Below are positions 39,613 to 48,325 of a stretch of DNA of 64,000 nucleotides, in pieces. The DNA comes from Metabacillus kandeliae (GTDB lineage: Bacteria > Bacillota > Bacilli > Bacillales > Bacillaceae): the NCBI RefSeq assembly GCF_021166585.1, contig NZ_JAJOZE010000011.1:1-64000 (forward strand), given 5' to 3'. Positions within the stretch are counted from its first letter, which is position 1. The number at the start of each line of letters is the position of its first letter. The notes beneath the pieces were generated by a model that was not told the DNA's origin, searched no databases, and saw only the letters and a program-made list of their open reading frames with translations. Position numbers and translations under genes: made by a program.

Positions 39613-40140
39613 TGTCCAATTCATCCGCTTCCTAAGCTCAACAATATGCGCCAAATGGTGCTCACTATGCCAGGCATACAAAGCCAGCGTCACATCAAGC
39701 GGAATCACAGTCTCCATCTCAGGATGATAAAACCCTCTCTGAAAATCTTCCTCTGTCATCCCGTTGAGAAGGAAAACCCATCTCTGATGAAGTCCTTTCA
39801 AAAGCTGAAGAGACCAATCGGGATCAAGAGCTTTCGTATCTGGAAGCTCAGCCCACATAGCCTCATTGTAGCCTTTGATTATAGGCTCCTCCTCTGTTAA
39901 AGCAAGCTTAAACCGGATAAAGCTGTTCATATGGCTGTCTGCTGCATGGTGAATGACTTGCCGGATGGTCCAGCCTGAGGGGCGGTAGGGAGTGTCCAGC
40001 TGTTCAGCATTTAAATCTTTTACCGCCAATTTGAATTTTTCCGGTGCTGCCTGCAATACTTGAATCCATTCTGCCCGCTTATCTTGCGAACAGTCTTCAG
40101 GCTTTTGAAACTTACCAATGGGGTACTGAAGGTTTTTCAT
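39610..40140 (-). CDS. yfiT: YfiT-like DinB-superfamily protein (putative metal-dependent hydrolase / bacillithiol transferase)
   Basis: A 176-residue DinB-fold protein starting MKNLQYPIGKFQKPEDCS, the typical start of YfiT. The three metal-binding histidines are in IHHAADSH (about residue 65) and WHSEHHLAHI (about residue 160). Known relatives are nickel- or zinc-binding proteins linked to bacillithiol S-transfer. ATG 40140 follows AAAGGAGACAC; the longer frame runs into the next gene. Confidence 0.85.
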   Translation of the reverse strand: MKNLQYPIGKFQKPEDCSQDKRAEWIQVLQAAPEKFKLAVKDLNAEQLDTPYRPSGWTIRQVIHHAADSHMNSFIRFKLALTEEEPIIKGYNEAMWAELPDTKALDPDWSLQLLKGLHQRWVFLLNGMTEEDFQRGFYHPEMETVIPLDVTLALYAWHSEHHLAHIVELRKRMNWT

Positions 40141-40156
40141 GGCCGTGTCTCCTTTA

Positions 40157-40675
40157 TTAAAGTTTTTCTGCCGGTACATGCGTCTCTATTTCGCTTTGCA
40201 CAACCGTGATGAACTTCACACCTTCAGCTAATTTTTTGTCAATCTCGATAGCAAAGGCTCTTGGCGTGGCATCAGCTGTGCACATGCCCTCTGGCTTTGA
40301 CAGAGGAACCTTCAATGTTTTTTGATCATGGCTTTTTTTGATCTCATCAATGGTGTAAGGACAGCTCCCAGACTCCTGCACGCCGATGAAAAAAATATCT
40401 TTTTGATTCAGGTCCGGTTTCGGCATCTTCTCTTCAAATCCATACATAGCCCATCCCTTTGCAAATTCCGATGAAGTTGTGGCTCTTCTAACCAAGTATT
40501 CAAAATTAGGAGGAGTTTTTCTTTTAAAGGAAATATCGTAAAAGTTATCAGGCAAAGTTTTTTCGCTTGCTAGTATCCTAAATTTCTGATGTGCTGGGTG
40601 TTTCGATAAACCTGTGCATGCTGTTAAAGCTAAGAAAAGAGCAGCAGAAATGAAAAGAGTTTTTCGGATAGGCAT
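40157..40675 (-). CDS. Hypothetical lipoprotein
   Basis: A 172-residue protein with a lipoprotein signal (MPIRKTLFISAALFLALTAC, lipobox LTAC, Cys20). The exported part has two further cysteines (SGSCPYTIDE and PEGMCTADA), which could form a disulphide. Not recognised. It lies 16 nt upstream of the yfiT-like gene on the same strand and is probably cotranscribed. Confidence 0.65.
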   Translation of the reverse strand: MPIRKTLFISAALFLALTACTGLSKHPAHQKFRILASEKTLPDNFYDISFKRKTPPNFEYLVRRATTSSEFAKGWAMYGFEEKMPKPDLNQKDIFFIGVQESGSCPYTIDEIKKSHDQKTLKVPLSKPEGMCTADATPRAFAIEIDKKLAEGVKFITVVQSEIETHVPAEKL

Positions 40676-40692
40676 GCTTCGTTTCCTCCTAT

Positions 40693-40863
40693 TTACAAAG
40701 AATTAGTCGGGGAAAAAGGGATAAAGTTTCCATTAATATATAAAAGCAGAGCAGTCATTAGTCCAATATTCGCACCAAGCATAGCGTCTTCTTCATCCTT
40801 CTTTTCAGCCTGAAGAGAAGCTTGCTTTTCAATGCACCTGTTTCGGGTAATAATATAGTGCAT
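40693..40863 (-). CDS. Doubtful small membrane protein
   Basis: A 56-codon frame with a basic start (MHYIITRNRC), an acidic linker, and one hydrophobic segment (LGANIGLMTALLLYINGNF). The ribosome binding site is weak (CTGGATTTGG). Same strand as the lipoprotein gene. It may be a real small protein or chance. Confidence 0.25.
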   Translation of the reverse strand: MHYIITRNRCIEKQASLQAEKKDEEDAMLGANIGLMTALLLYINGNFIPFSPTNSL

Positions 40864-40925
40864 CCAAATCCAGCAAACCAAAGTTATGTCGCACTAATCT
40901 ATGACAAAGTTAGATTTCCTATTTA

Positions 40926-40954
40926 TTGTATGTAACCGGTTAAAGGCCTAAGAT
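40926..40954 (+). promoter_or_regulatory. mtlA promoter (MtlR-activated type)
   Basis: TTGTAT (40926-40931) and TAAGAT (40949-40954) with a 17-bp spacer. The Bacillus subtilis mtlA promoter is known to use a weak TTGTAT -35 that needs MtlR. Confidence 0.7.
40931..40944 (+). promoter_or_regulatory. cre-like site inside the mtlA promoter
   Basis: TGTAACCGGTTAAA matches the cre consensus TGWAANCGNTNWCA at all but one position and lies in the promoter spacer, where CcpA binding would block RNA polymerase. Confidence 0.65.
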
Positions 40955-41001
40955 TGAAGTAGGCTAGCATCAGTATATTTTAAGAAAGGAAGCGAGCAAA
41001 A

Positions 41002-42936
41002 ATGGCTCAATCTAACATAAAAGTCGGCGTTCAGCGGTTTGGGAATTTCTTAAGCTCAATGGTTATGCCGAACATCGGTGCATTTATTGCCTGGGGTTTG
41101 ATTACAGCACTATTCATTCCGACAGGCTGGTGGCCGAATGAAGCGCTAAATAAACTAGTAGGTCCTATGGTTACCTACTTGCTGCCGCTCTTAATCGGGT
41201 ACACAGGCGGTAAACTGATTCATGACCAAAGGGGAGGCGTCGTTGGGGCCATTGCCACCATGGGCGTTATTGTAGGAACCGATAGCCCAATGTTCCTCGG
41301 TGCCATGATCATGGGTCCTCTCGGCGGTTATGTGATTAAAAAGTTTGACAAGGCTATTGAAGGAAAAATAAAAGCTGGCTTTGAAATGCTCGTCAATAAC
41401 TTTTCAGCAGGTATTCTTGGCGGCCTTCTTGCTATTCTTTCATTTTTAGCAATCGGCCCAGGAGTCAGCATCTTTACCAGCTGGCTTGTCGCAGGGGTAG
41501 ACTGGCTGATCAAGCTTGGTATTTTACCGCTCACAAGCATCTTTATTGAACCGGCAAAAGTATTGTTCCTGAACAATGCGATCAATCACGGTGTGCTTTC
41601 ACCAATCGCAATCGATCAGGCGAAGCAGCATGGCCAATCTGTTCTGTTCCTTCTTGAAGCGAACCCGGGACCAGGCTTTGGTATCTTACTCGCTTACTGC
41701 TTCTTCGGAAAAGGTTCAGCGAAATTGTCAGCACCTGGTGCAGCAATCATTCAATTTATCGGCGGTATTCATGAAATTTATTTCCCTTACATTCTAATGA
41801 AGCCAATGCTGTTCATTGCAGCGATCCTTGGCGGTATGAGCGGTGTGTTCACACTTGTACTTTTAAACGGCGGATTGCTTGCACCTGCATCACCAGGAAG
41901 CTTTATCGCCCTGCTATTGGCAACACCGCATAATCCAGCAACCTACATCGCGAACATTTTAGGCGTTGCTGTTGCGGCTGCCGTATCCTTCATCGTTTCT
42001 GCTATCGTGCTTAGAACAAGCAAAGCAGAAGCAGGAGATCTTGAATCTGCGGCAAACAAAATGCAGGAAATGAAAGGCAAGAAAAGCAGTGTTGCCGGCA
42101 CATTTGCTGCTAAAAATAGCGGTGAATTCCCTGCAGATGCATCAAAAGTTATTTTCGCCTGTGATGCAGGTATGGGTTCCAGTGCGATGGGTGCTTCTAT
42201 TTTAAGAAAGAAATTGAAGGAAGCTGGATTAGATATCACATCTGTTAATTCTGCCATTTCAAATCTTCCGGCAGATGCTGAAATTGTCATCACACAGGAA
42301 GAATTAACACCAAGGGCTCGTCATAAAGTACCGAATGCGTATCACATTTCAGTAGATAATTTCCTTCAGTCTCCGGAATACGATAAGCTGGTAGAAGATC
42401 TGAAAAGCGGCGGTTCAGAAGCAGCAGCAGCGAAAGAAGCTCCTGAAGCACCTGCCGATCAGCCTTCACCGGAAACAGACGAAGTGCCTGCTCCAGAAGC
42501 AGATGATCAGGTTCTGCTCGAAAGGAACATTTTCATCAATCAATCTTTCAGCAGCAAAGAGGAAGCTATCCGCTTTGCAGGCAGAGTATTAGTGGACGGG
42601 GGCTATGTCAACGAATCTTATATTGACGCCATGATTGCAAGGGATGAACTGACATCTACCTACATGGGCAACGATGTAGCTATCCCTCATGGAACAGAAG
42701 ATGCGAAAAAAGACGTGCTGCGGTCAGGCGTAGTGATTCTTCAAATTCCGGATGGCGTTGATTTTGACGGCAGCAAAGTAAGGCTGCTGTTCGGAATTGC
42801 CGGAAAAGACGGCACACATCTTGAAATTCTGTCAGGCATTGCTGTTACATGTTCTGATATGGAAAACATCGAGAAAATGGCTGCGGCAAAAACGACTGGT
42901 GAATTAATGGCCGTCATCGGCGGATTAAATAAATAA
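41002..42936 (+). CDS. mtlA: PTS mannitol transporter, fused EIICBA
   Basis: Imports mannitol and phosphorylates it to mannitol-1-phosphate. The 644-residue protein has an N-terminal EIIC membrane domain (about residues 1-340, with the GGIHEIYFPY motif), an EIIB domain with the phosphocysteine C387 in FACDAGMGSSA, an Ala/Pro/Glu-rich linker (about residues 470-505) and an EIIA domain with the phosphohistidine H563 in AIPHGTEDAK. Bacillus subtilis has separate IICB and IIA proteins; this fused form is like that of Escherichia coli. ATG start after AAAGGAAGCG. Confidence 0.96.
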   Translation: MAQSNIKVGVQRFGNFLSSMVMPNIGAFIAWGLITALFIPTGWWPNEALNKLVGPMVTYLLPLLIGYTGGKLIHDQRGGVVGAIATMGVIVGTDSPMFLGAMIMGPLGGYVIKKFDKAIEGKIKAGFEMLVNNFSAGILGGLLAILSFLAIGPGVSIFTSWLVAGVDWLIKLGILPLTSIFIEPAKVLFLNNAINHGVLSPIAIDQAKQHGQSVLFLLEANPGPGFGILLAYCFFGKGSAKLSAPGAAIIQFIGGIHEIYFPYILMKPMLFIAAILGGMSGVFTLVLLNGGLLAPASPGSFIALLLATPHNPATYIANILGVAVAAAVSFIVSAIVLRTSKAEAGDLESAANKMQEMKGKKSSVAGTFAAKNSGEFPADASKVIFACDAGMGSSAMGASILRKKLKEAGLDITSVNSAISNLPADAEIVITQEELTPRARHKVPNAYHISVDNFLQSPEYDKLVEDLKSGGSEAAAAKEAPEAPADQPSPETDEVPAPEADDQVLLERNIFINQSFSSKEEAIRFAGRVLVDGGYVNESYIDAMIARDELTSTYMGNDVAIPHGTEDAKKDVLRSGVVILQIPDGVDFDGSKVRLLFGIAGKDGTHLEILSGIAVTCSDMENIEKMAAAKTTGELMAVIGGLNK

Positions 42937-42946
42937 AAAATGGGCT

Positions 42947-42969
42947 AGAAAGGCGGTTTCCGCCTTTCT
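42947..42969 (+). terminator. Intercistronic hairpin between mtlA and mtlR
   Basis: AGAAAGGCGG-TTT-CCGCCTTTCT is a perfect stem but followed only by ATTCCTGTTTT. It probably reduces mtlR expression or stabilises the mtlA message. Confidence 0.65.
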
Positions 42970-43020
42970 ATTCCTGTTTTACCAAACAGTTGAAGGCTTA
43001 AGCGGAAATGAGTGGATGCG

Positions 43021-45111
43021 ATGTTTGTTACTGCAAGGGAAAAAGCCATTATTGAAACGATAATCAAAACCTCTGGCAAGCATACAGCACACTCCATTGC
43101 GGATCATCTGCATGTCAGTGTGAGAACCGTTCAGCGCGATCTGAAAAATATTGAGCATCTTTTAGAACGGTTTGAATTGGAGCTTGTCAAAACAAATGAA
43201 AAAGGCTTTTCCATTTCAGGCAAGGATGAACGGATATTCCGGCTCATTCAGACACTTGTGATGGTGAAGCCGATTGATTTGTCGGCAGAGGAAAGGAAGC
43301 TTTTGATCCTGCTGCAGCTGATGGACAGCCATGATTCACTCAAGCTTGCTCCGCTGGCAGGAGATCTTGGAATCAGTGTTACAACGCTTGTTGCGTATTT
43401 AGATGAGCTTGCCTCATGGCTGAGCGCCTATGGAATGAAGCTCACAAGAAAAAAGGGAGTTGGAGTGGAGCTGCTTGCGACGGAAGAAGCCTGCAGAAAG
43501 GCTCTTGCCAATTTCTATCTGCTTTATTTTAATGAAGACTTGATTGAAACGCTATTTTCCCTTGCAGAGCAGAATCAGGAAGGGGAGGGCCTTGTTCTTC
43601 ATTACTTCAAGCCAGGCTATCTTAGAAAAGCAGACCAGTGGCTGAGCGAAGTGAATGCTGGATTAACAAGGCTTGCAGATAATGATTACATGGGATTGCT
43701 TATTCACCTTTGTCTGACCATGCAGCGGAACGAATCAGGTTTTTTTCTGCCTGAAAAGGAAATGGACCAGTATGCGAAAGAATTCGAAGAGTACCGCCTG
43801 GCCGAAGAGATTGGCAGAAGGGTCAAGGATGAACTCGGCATCCCGATGCACAGTTCTGATTTTGGCTATCTTGCGCTGCTTTGGAGAGGGTCGAAGGTAC
43901 AGGGAGCTGAAAATCTTTACTATGACAGCGTCACAATCGGCCGGTCGCTAAAAAAGATCATCCAGCATGTCTCTCAGCAGCTGAATGTAGACCTGACATC
44001 AGATTTTTCGCTGTTTCAGGGGCTGCTTGCCCATATGGAGCCTTCCTTGTTCAGAATTGGCCAGGGGCTGAGCTCCTTCAATCCATTGACTGAGGATATA
44101 AAAAGAAAATATCCTGTGCTTTTTATGGCTGTGAAGCAGGCCCTTGAGCAGGAATTTGCGGATATTGTGTTCCCGGAAGAAGAAACGGCCTATATTGTGC
44201 TTCATTTTGGATCAGCTCTTGAGCTTAGAAAGGAGACAGTGCCGATTACAGCACTTGTTGTCTGTCCAACGGGAATCGGCACCTCAAAGATGCTCGCGAG
44301 CAGGATTAAAAAAGAAATACCGGAAATTACATCTGTCCAGATCTCTTCTCTAAAAGAGCTGCAGGAAACAGATCATGAAGCATTTGACATTGTGATTTCG
44401 ACTGTCCGCCTTCCCCTGATTCACCAGGAATACGTACTTGTCAATCCGCTTCTCAGGGACGAGGATATTCAGTCTATCCGGATACAGCTTGGCGAGAGCA
44501 TTCAGCAGCTGACAAAGAGCCATCAATACACCGCTCAGCCTGATGCTGAAAAAGAGGAACCGGCAAGAGAATTGCCCTCGCTTCAAACAATGCTTCAGGA
44601 TATGGAAGATACGCAAACAAGCATGAAGAGCATTCTGCAAAACCTTCAAGTAACAGACAGTGAAGGCGGCAGCGATTATCAGAGCATTTTGCTGAAGATG
44701 GCGAAGCGGTGCAAGGAAGATGGTTTGATCGGCGATGTAAGAGGTGTTTACGAACAGCTGCTTCAAAGGGAAAAACAGGCAGGTCTCGGCATTCCAGGGA
44801 CGAGCATGGCACTGTTTCATTGCCGTCATGAAAGCATTAAAGAAATGGTCTTCAGAATTGCCCATCTTGGAAAACCGTGCACGCTGATGGGTATGGACAG
44901 AAGAGAAATGAAGGCAAGAAACATTCTCCTTTTGCTTGCTCCTGATGAAATGAGGGAAAAACAGCTGGAGATTTTAAGCATGGTCAGCACCGCTATTGTG
45001 GAGAGTGCTGAAAACATGCTCGTCTTCTCATCTTCCAATGAGCAGATGATTCGAAGAAAATTAGAAGAAACGTTTTATAGCTTTTTACAAAATAATCTTG
45101 TAAAGGAATGA
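43021..45111 (+). CDS. mtlR: Transcriptional activator MtlR (PRD regulator)
   Basis: Activator of the mannitol operon controlled by PTS phosphorylation, 696 residues from ATG 43021 (MFVTAREKAI, like the known MtlR start). Order: helix-turn-helix (HSIADHLHVSVRTVQRDLKNI), second HTH region, PRD1 and PRD2, an EIIB-gat-like domain with C415 in VVCPTGIGTS, and an EIIA-mtl-like domain with H600 in GTSMALFHCRHE. These match the regulatory sites C419 and H599 known in Bacillus subtilis MtlR. Confidence 0.95.
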   Translation: MFVTAREKAIIETIIKTSGKHTAHSIADHLHVSVRTVQRDLKNIEHLLERFELELVKTNEKGFSISGKDERIFRLIQTLVMVKPIDLSAEERKLLILLQLMDSHDSLKLAPLAGDLGISVTTLVAYLDELASWLSAYGMKLTRKKGVGVELLATEEACRKALANFYLLYFNEDLIETLFSLAEQNQEGEGLVLHYFKPGYLRKADQWLSEVNAGLTRLADNDYMGLLIHLCLTMQRNESGFFLPEKEMDQYAKEFEEYRLAEEIGRRVKDELGIPMHSSDFGYLALLWRGSKVQGAENLYYDSVTIGRSLKKIIQHVSQQLNVDLTSDFSLFQGLLAHMEPSLFRIGQGLSSFNPLTEDIKRKYPVLFMAVKQALEQEFADIVFPEEETAYIVLHFGSALELRKETVPITALVVCPTGIGTSKMLASRIKKEIPEITSVQISSLKELQETDHEAFDIVISTVRLPLIHQEYVLVNPLLRDEDIQSIRIQLGESIQQLTKSHQYTAQPDAEKEEPARELPSLQTMLQDMEDTQTSMKSILQNLQVTDSEGGSDYQSILLKMAKRCKEDGLIGDVRGVYEQLLQREKQAGLGIPGTSMALFHCRHESIKEMVFRIAHLGKPCTLMGMDRREMKARNILLLLAPDEMREKQLEILSMVSTAIVESAENMLVFSSSNEQMIRRKLEETFYSFLQNNLVKE

Positions 45112-45116
45112 TGAGG

Positions 45117-46259
45117 ATGAAAAACGCAGTACACTTTGGAGCAGGGAATATCGGAAGAGGCTTTATCGGCTCGCTGTTTTCACAATCAGGGTATCATGTA
45201 ACATTTGTCGACATTGCTGATGAGATTATTAACCAATTGAATGAAGAGAAATCCTATAAAGTCAAAACAGCCGCAGACCAAGTCGAAGTAACAGACATTC
45301 ATAATGTATCAGGCCTGAATAATATGAAACAGGAAGAAGAAGTAATCGCAGCAATCGGAACAGCGGATTTTGTCACAACAGCTATCGGTCCGAACATTCT
45401 TCCGCGCATCGCTCCGCTAATTGCAAAGGGGATCGCAGAGCGAGTCAAAAAAAGCGAACAGCCGCTGTATGTGATTGCCTGCGAAAATCAAATTTCTGCG
45501 ACAGATATCTTAAAAGACCATATCCTGACCCATCTGGATGAAGAAGCAAAAGCAAGCCTTTCAGACAAAGTCTTTTTCTTCAATTCAGCTGTTGACCGCA
45601 TTGTGCCGATTCAGGATAACAAAGGGTCGTTAGATGTCCTTGTAGAAGCTTATTATGAATGGGTTGTTGAAACAGACCGCGACATTCCTGAAGTTAAGGG
45701 CATGACAATTGTGCCGGAATTGGCACCGTTCATTGAGCGGAAGCTTTTCACAGTGAACACAGGGCATGCTGTTACAGCTTACTTCGGTTATCTTGCCGGA
45801 AAAGAAACGATTGACCAGGCATTGAATGATGAAGAAATCTACAGCCAGGTCAAAGCTACCCTTAAAGAAACAGGAGCCTATCTTGTTGAACGCTACGGGC
45901 TTGACGAAGGCGAGCATCAGCAATATATCGAAAAAATCATCGGACGCTTTAAAAATCCATATTTGAAAGACGGCGTCACAAGGGTTGGCCGCTCTCCTTT
46001 AAGGAAACTGGGCCACGAGGACAGACTGATTCGTCCGGCACTGGAAGCAAGCAAGCTCGGCCTTTCCTACGGCAATCTTGCAAAAGCAATTGCTGCCGCT
46101 CTTCTTTTTGACAGCAACGAAGATCCGGAAGCAGTGGAGCTGCAGGAAAAATTAGCTGAAAACGGTGTTCTTGGTGTATTGGAAGAAGTCAGCAAGCTTG
46201 ATGAAAGCAGTGAACTGGCGAAGGAAGTTGCCCGTCAATATGATGAAATGAAAAAATAA
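45117..46259 (+). CDS. mtlD: Mannitol-1-phosphate 5-dehydrogenase
   Basis: Oxidises mannitol-1-phosphate to fructose-6-phosphate with NAD+. The NAD loop VHFGAGNIGRGFIG opens the protein, and the catalytic lysine region is KLFTVNTGHAVTAYFGYLAG. Length 380 residues. ATG 45117 matches the family start and is 9 nt after AAAGGA; upstream ATGs at 45108 and 45111 overlap the mtlR stop. Last gene of the operon. Confidence 0.96.
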   Translation: MKNAVHFGAGNIGRGFIGSLFSQSGYHVTFVDIADEIINQLNEEKSYKVKTAADQVEVTDIHNVSGLNNMKQEEEVIAAIGTADFVTTAIGPNILPRIAPLIAKGIAERVKKSEQPLYVIACENQISATDILKDHILTHLDEEAKASLSDKVFFFNSAVDRIVPIQDNKGSLDVLVEAYYEWVVETDRDIPEVKGMTIVPELAPFIERKLFTVNTGHAVTAYFGYLAGKETIDQALNDEEIYSQVKATLKETGAYLVERYGLDEGEHQQYIEKIIGRFKNPYLKDGVTRVGRSPLRKLGHEDRLIRPALEASKLGLSYGNLAKAIAAALLFDSNEDPEAVELQEKLAENGVLGVLEEVSKLDESSELAKEVARQYDEMKK

Positions 46260-46270
46260 GAATTGCTTAA

Positions 46271-46310
46271 AACCTCTCCAGGTCATGATCTGGAGAGGTT
46301 TTTTTATTTT
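46271..46310 (+). terminator. Terminator after mtlD
   Basis: AACCTCTCCAG / CTGGAGAGGTT stem followed by TTTTTATTTT. Confidence 0.93.
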
Positions 46311-46369
46311 CAATAAGTCACAGTTATGCTTCCGCTTTTCTTATTGACACTTTTAGCCAAATCCATTAC

Positions 46370-46408
46370 TGTATTAAGTGTACTATAATGATTAATACAT
46401 TTAATACA
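46370..46408. promoter_or_regulatory. Operator-like repeats upstream of the BceB-like gene
   Basis: TGTATTAA (46370-46377) is inverted relative to TTAATACA (46392-46399), and a second TTAATACA follows at 46401-46408, nine bp further on. TATAAT lies between them at 46384-46389. The arrangement suggests a repressor or response regulator binding over the promoter; the regulator is not known. Confidence 0.5.
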
Positions 46409-46422
46409 AAGGAGTGGCGATT

Positions 46423-48312
46423 TTGACGTTTCGGCAGCTTGCCCTGAACAATGTGTTCCGCAGCTTTAGGAACTATGCAGCCTATTTTTTCAGCAGTACA
46501 TTCTGTGTGATGGTTTTCTTTATTTATGCCATGTTTGCCTTTCACCCGTCGCTTTCAGCTGGAAGGCTGAGAAATGCGGCTGTTGGCATGCATTTCGCGG
46601 AATTTATTATTTATGTTTTTACTTTTTTCTTTATCCTTTACTCCATGAGTACCTTCATCAAATCCAGAAAGAAGGAATTCGGCCTGCTGATTATGCATGG
46701 CATGACACCTATGCAGCTCAGGAAGCTGGTTTTTATAGAAAATCTGGCCATTGGTGCTTTGTCTATTGCTTTAGGAACAGGTCTTGGGCTTCTTTTTTCT
46801 AAAGGTATTTTAGTCCTTTCAGCAAAAATTCTAAATATGAAGGAAGCTCTGCCGTTTTACATTCCAGTTTATGCCCTTTTGCTGACATCCATCGCTTTTC
46901 TGCTTCTCTTTCTGATCATTTCGCTTTTTACATCTTTCTTTCTGCGAACCGGAAGACTGATTGAGCTGTTAAAAGGCTCTGAGAAACCAAGGATTGAGCC
47001 AAAAGCGGGGGCCATTCGCGCTGTGCTGGCAGCTGTTCTTCTGGCAGGAGGGTATGCGGCAGCCCTGATGGCGCGGGGAGAAGAGGTTGTACTGGCGATG
47101 ATCCCTGTTTCAACTCTTGTGATTATAGGCACCTATTTGCTCTTTACACAGTTAAGTGTCTACCTGATCAACAAACTTCGAAGCAATGAATCGATCTACT
47201 TGCAAAGAACAAACATCGTGACTCTTTCAGATCTCGCCTTTCGGATGAAGGATAACGCCAGAATGTTCTTCATCGTAGCCATTGTTTCAACAGTGGCGTT
47301 TTCCGCTATTGGCACACTTGTCGGCTTCAGATCTCTTATGCTGAAAGGGACTAGTATTCAGGAAAAGCACGCGTTCACCTATTTGTCTGATGCAGGGAAT
47401 TCTTTGTCTGATCAGCATCAGCTCCTAATAGAAAAGGAGCTGAAAAAGAATCAGTTTCCATACAGCAAGCTATCAGCGAAATATAAAATTTCCGAGGAGA
47501 CGGGTTCTGGTGACATTTATACTGTTATAAAAAAATCAGATTACAACGCCTTTGCCAAAAATGCGGGGAAAAAGGAGATTTCAGCATCAAATAATAGAAA
47601 TTACATTGTGCCGGCTGAGCTGCTGTATGCACAAGGCGTCCGTCAAACATACGAAAAGCCGATCTTTCTAAAAGGCTCCCCTCAAGAACTTGCTGTTTCA
47701 GGCGTTCAAAAGAACATCGTTTACCCAGGAAGACTGCAGGCGGGAGATGCCCTGATCGTCCCTGACAGGGTGTATGAGGGCATTCCTGGAAAAGAGCGCA
47801 GCGCTGTTTCCTATGATATAAAACAGCCTGAAAGAACTGGAAAAATTGCTCAAAAACTTCAATCAGCTATTGGAACATCTGAGGACAATGCCTATTCCTT
47901 CTCCTCCTATGCTCTGAAGATGCAGGAAACGAAGCAAGAAATCAATATCTTCTTATTTGTTGGATTGTTTATCGGCCTTGTCTTTTTTGCATCTGCCGGA
48001 AGCTTCCTGTATTTCCGGCTCTACGCTGATTTTGAAGAAGACTCTCTAAAGTACAAAGCGATCGCAAAGCTTGGACTGACTGGAAAGGAGCTTTCGAAAA
48101 TCGTGACAAAACAAATCGGGCTTTTGTTTTTCGTTCCGGTCGGCGTGGCTCTTGTTCATGGCTTCATTGCTCTCATTGCTCTTTCCCATATGTTCAGCAC
48201 AGAGCTTTGGAGTGAAATTGCCCTCGTTCTTTCATGCTTTGCTCTGTTCCAGCTTTTTTACTTTTTGTTCATCCGTTCCCAATACATTCGAAACCTGCTA
48301 AAAGCACTATAA
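46423..48312 (+). CDS. BceB-like ABC transporter permease (FtsX family)
   Basis: Large permease of 629 residues with about ten helices and a long extracellular domain (about residues 310-500) between helices 7 and 8, the layout of BceB-type peptide-antibiotic detoxification transporters. The start TFRQLALNNVFRSFRNYAAYFF and SRKKEFGLLIMHGMTPMQLRKL are typical. TTG 46423 lies 9 nt after AAAGGAG. Unusually, the permease gene precedes the ATPase gene and no BceRS two-component system is adjacent. Confidence 0.88.
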   Translation: MTFRQLALNNVFRSFRNYAAYFFSSTFCVMVFFIYAMFAFHPSLSAGRLRNAAVGMHFAEFIIYVFTFFFILYSMSTFIKSRKKEFGLLIMHGMTPMQLRKLVFIENLAIGALSIALGTGLGLLFSKGILVLSAKILNMKEALPFYIPVYALLLTSIAFLLLFLIISLFTSFFLRTGRLIELLKGSEKPRIEPKAGAIRAVLAAVLLAGGYAAALMARGEEVVLAMIPVSTLVIIGTYLLFTQLSVYLINKLRSNESIYLQRTNIVTLSDLAFRMKDNARMFFIVAIVSTVAFSAIGTLVGFRSLMLKGTSIQEKHAFTYLSDAGNSLSDQHQLLIEKELKKNQFPYSKLSAKYKISEETGSGDIYTVIKKSDYNAFAKNAGKKEISASNNRNYIVPAELLYAQGVRQTYEKPIFLKGSPQELAVSGVQKNIVYPGRLQAGDALIVPDRVYEGIPGKERSAVSYDIKQPERTGKIAQKLQSAIGTSEDNAYSFSSYALKMQETKQEINIFLFVGLFIGLVFFASAGSFLYFRLYADFEEDSLKYKAIAKLGLTGKELSKIVTKQIGLLFFVPVGVALVHGFIALIALSHMFSTELWSEIALVLSCFALFQLFYFLFIRSQYIRNLLKAL

Positions 48313-48325
48313 AAGGAGTGATACC

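Noticed and set aside
44350-44865. 171-codon frame opposite mtlR
   Set aside because: Antisense shadow of the mtlR EIIB/EIIA region.
46370-46408. YtrA-type AGTGTA-N13-TACACT operator
   Set aside because: AGTGTA is present at 46377 but the matching TACACT half is not; only the TTAATACA repeats are supported.
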